DNA of 64,000 bases from positions 50,565,681 to 50,629,680 of the forward strand of contig OZ023205.1 in the NCBI GenBank assembly GCA_963995525.1, read 5' to 3'. How positions within the stretch are numbered: the first letter of the stretch is position 1; every line of letters begins with the position of its first letter. The notes beneath the pieces were generated by a model. It was given only the letters and a program-made list of their open reading frames with translations, was not told the DNA's origin and did no database searches. Made by a program: the position numbers and the translations under genes. The stretch comes from Escarpia spicata (lineage: Eukaryota; Annelida; Polychaeta; Sabellida; Siboglinidae). Below are positions 63,957 to 64,000 of this stretch, piece by piece.

Positions 63957-64000
63957 GAATTAGTTCTAAGGTAATAACCGACAAACACCACAGTTTGAAC

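Overview
The window is animal nuclear DNA, most likely from a marine invertebrate bilaterian. It has GT/AG introns, tRNA-derived SINEs, CR1- and RTE-like LINEs, hAT and Tigger-like elements, a Ty3/gypsy retrotransposon and many minisatellites. Species cannot be fixed from the sequence.

Region 1 (1-40,525, + strand) is the 3' part of one axonemal dynein heavy chain gene of the single-headed inner-arm type (DNAH3/7/12 group). I could chain 28 exons with consistent phases and no internal stop, coding for about 1,642 residues from mid AAA4 through AAA4/5, the coiled-coil stalk, microtubule-binding tip, AAA5/6 and the C-terminal domain, to the stop at 40,523-40,525. Exon 15 exists in two tandem, equal-length, same-phase versions (15a at 21,072-21,212 and 15b at 22,892-23,032), the signature of mutually exclusive splicing. 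Four perfect matches to the CTCF consensus lie in the gene: three span 3' splice sites (exons 5, 12, 14) and one begins 12 bases after exon 15a. The introns carry a 5.3-kb array of a 14-bp unit, 55-bp, 37-bp, 34-bp, 30-bp and 27-bp minisatellites, a 950-bp pure pyrimidine tract, hAT-like elements, SINEs, Tigger-like MITEs and LINE pieces.

Region 2 (40.5-56.1 kb) is a transposon-rich intergenic block. It holds two decayed pieces of a multicopy protein family found in many marine invertebrates (a PIN/FEN-like core on the - strand at 41.9-44.3 kb, and N-terminal plus CXC-type cysteine-rich C-terminal parts on the + strand at 54.9-56.05 kb). Between them are two CR1-like LINE copies in opposite orientation. 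One of these is split by a 4.84-kb Ty3/gypsy element with a 5-bp target duplication.

Region 3 (56.1-61.0 kb) contains dispersed repeats with tRNA-like parts, a hAT (DUF4371-type) transposase remnant, an RTE-like LINE remnant with a microsatellite tail, and an inverted repeat. Region 4 (61.07-62.78 kb) is an apparently single-exon BTB-BACK-Kelch (KLHL-type) gene with two opposite single-base frameshifts, followed by repeat-rich sequence to the end.

The two host genes are unrelated: one encodes a cilia/flagella motor, the other a putative Cullin-3 adaptor. Nearly all other long open frames are artefacts of tandem repeats.
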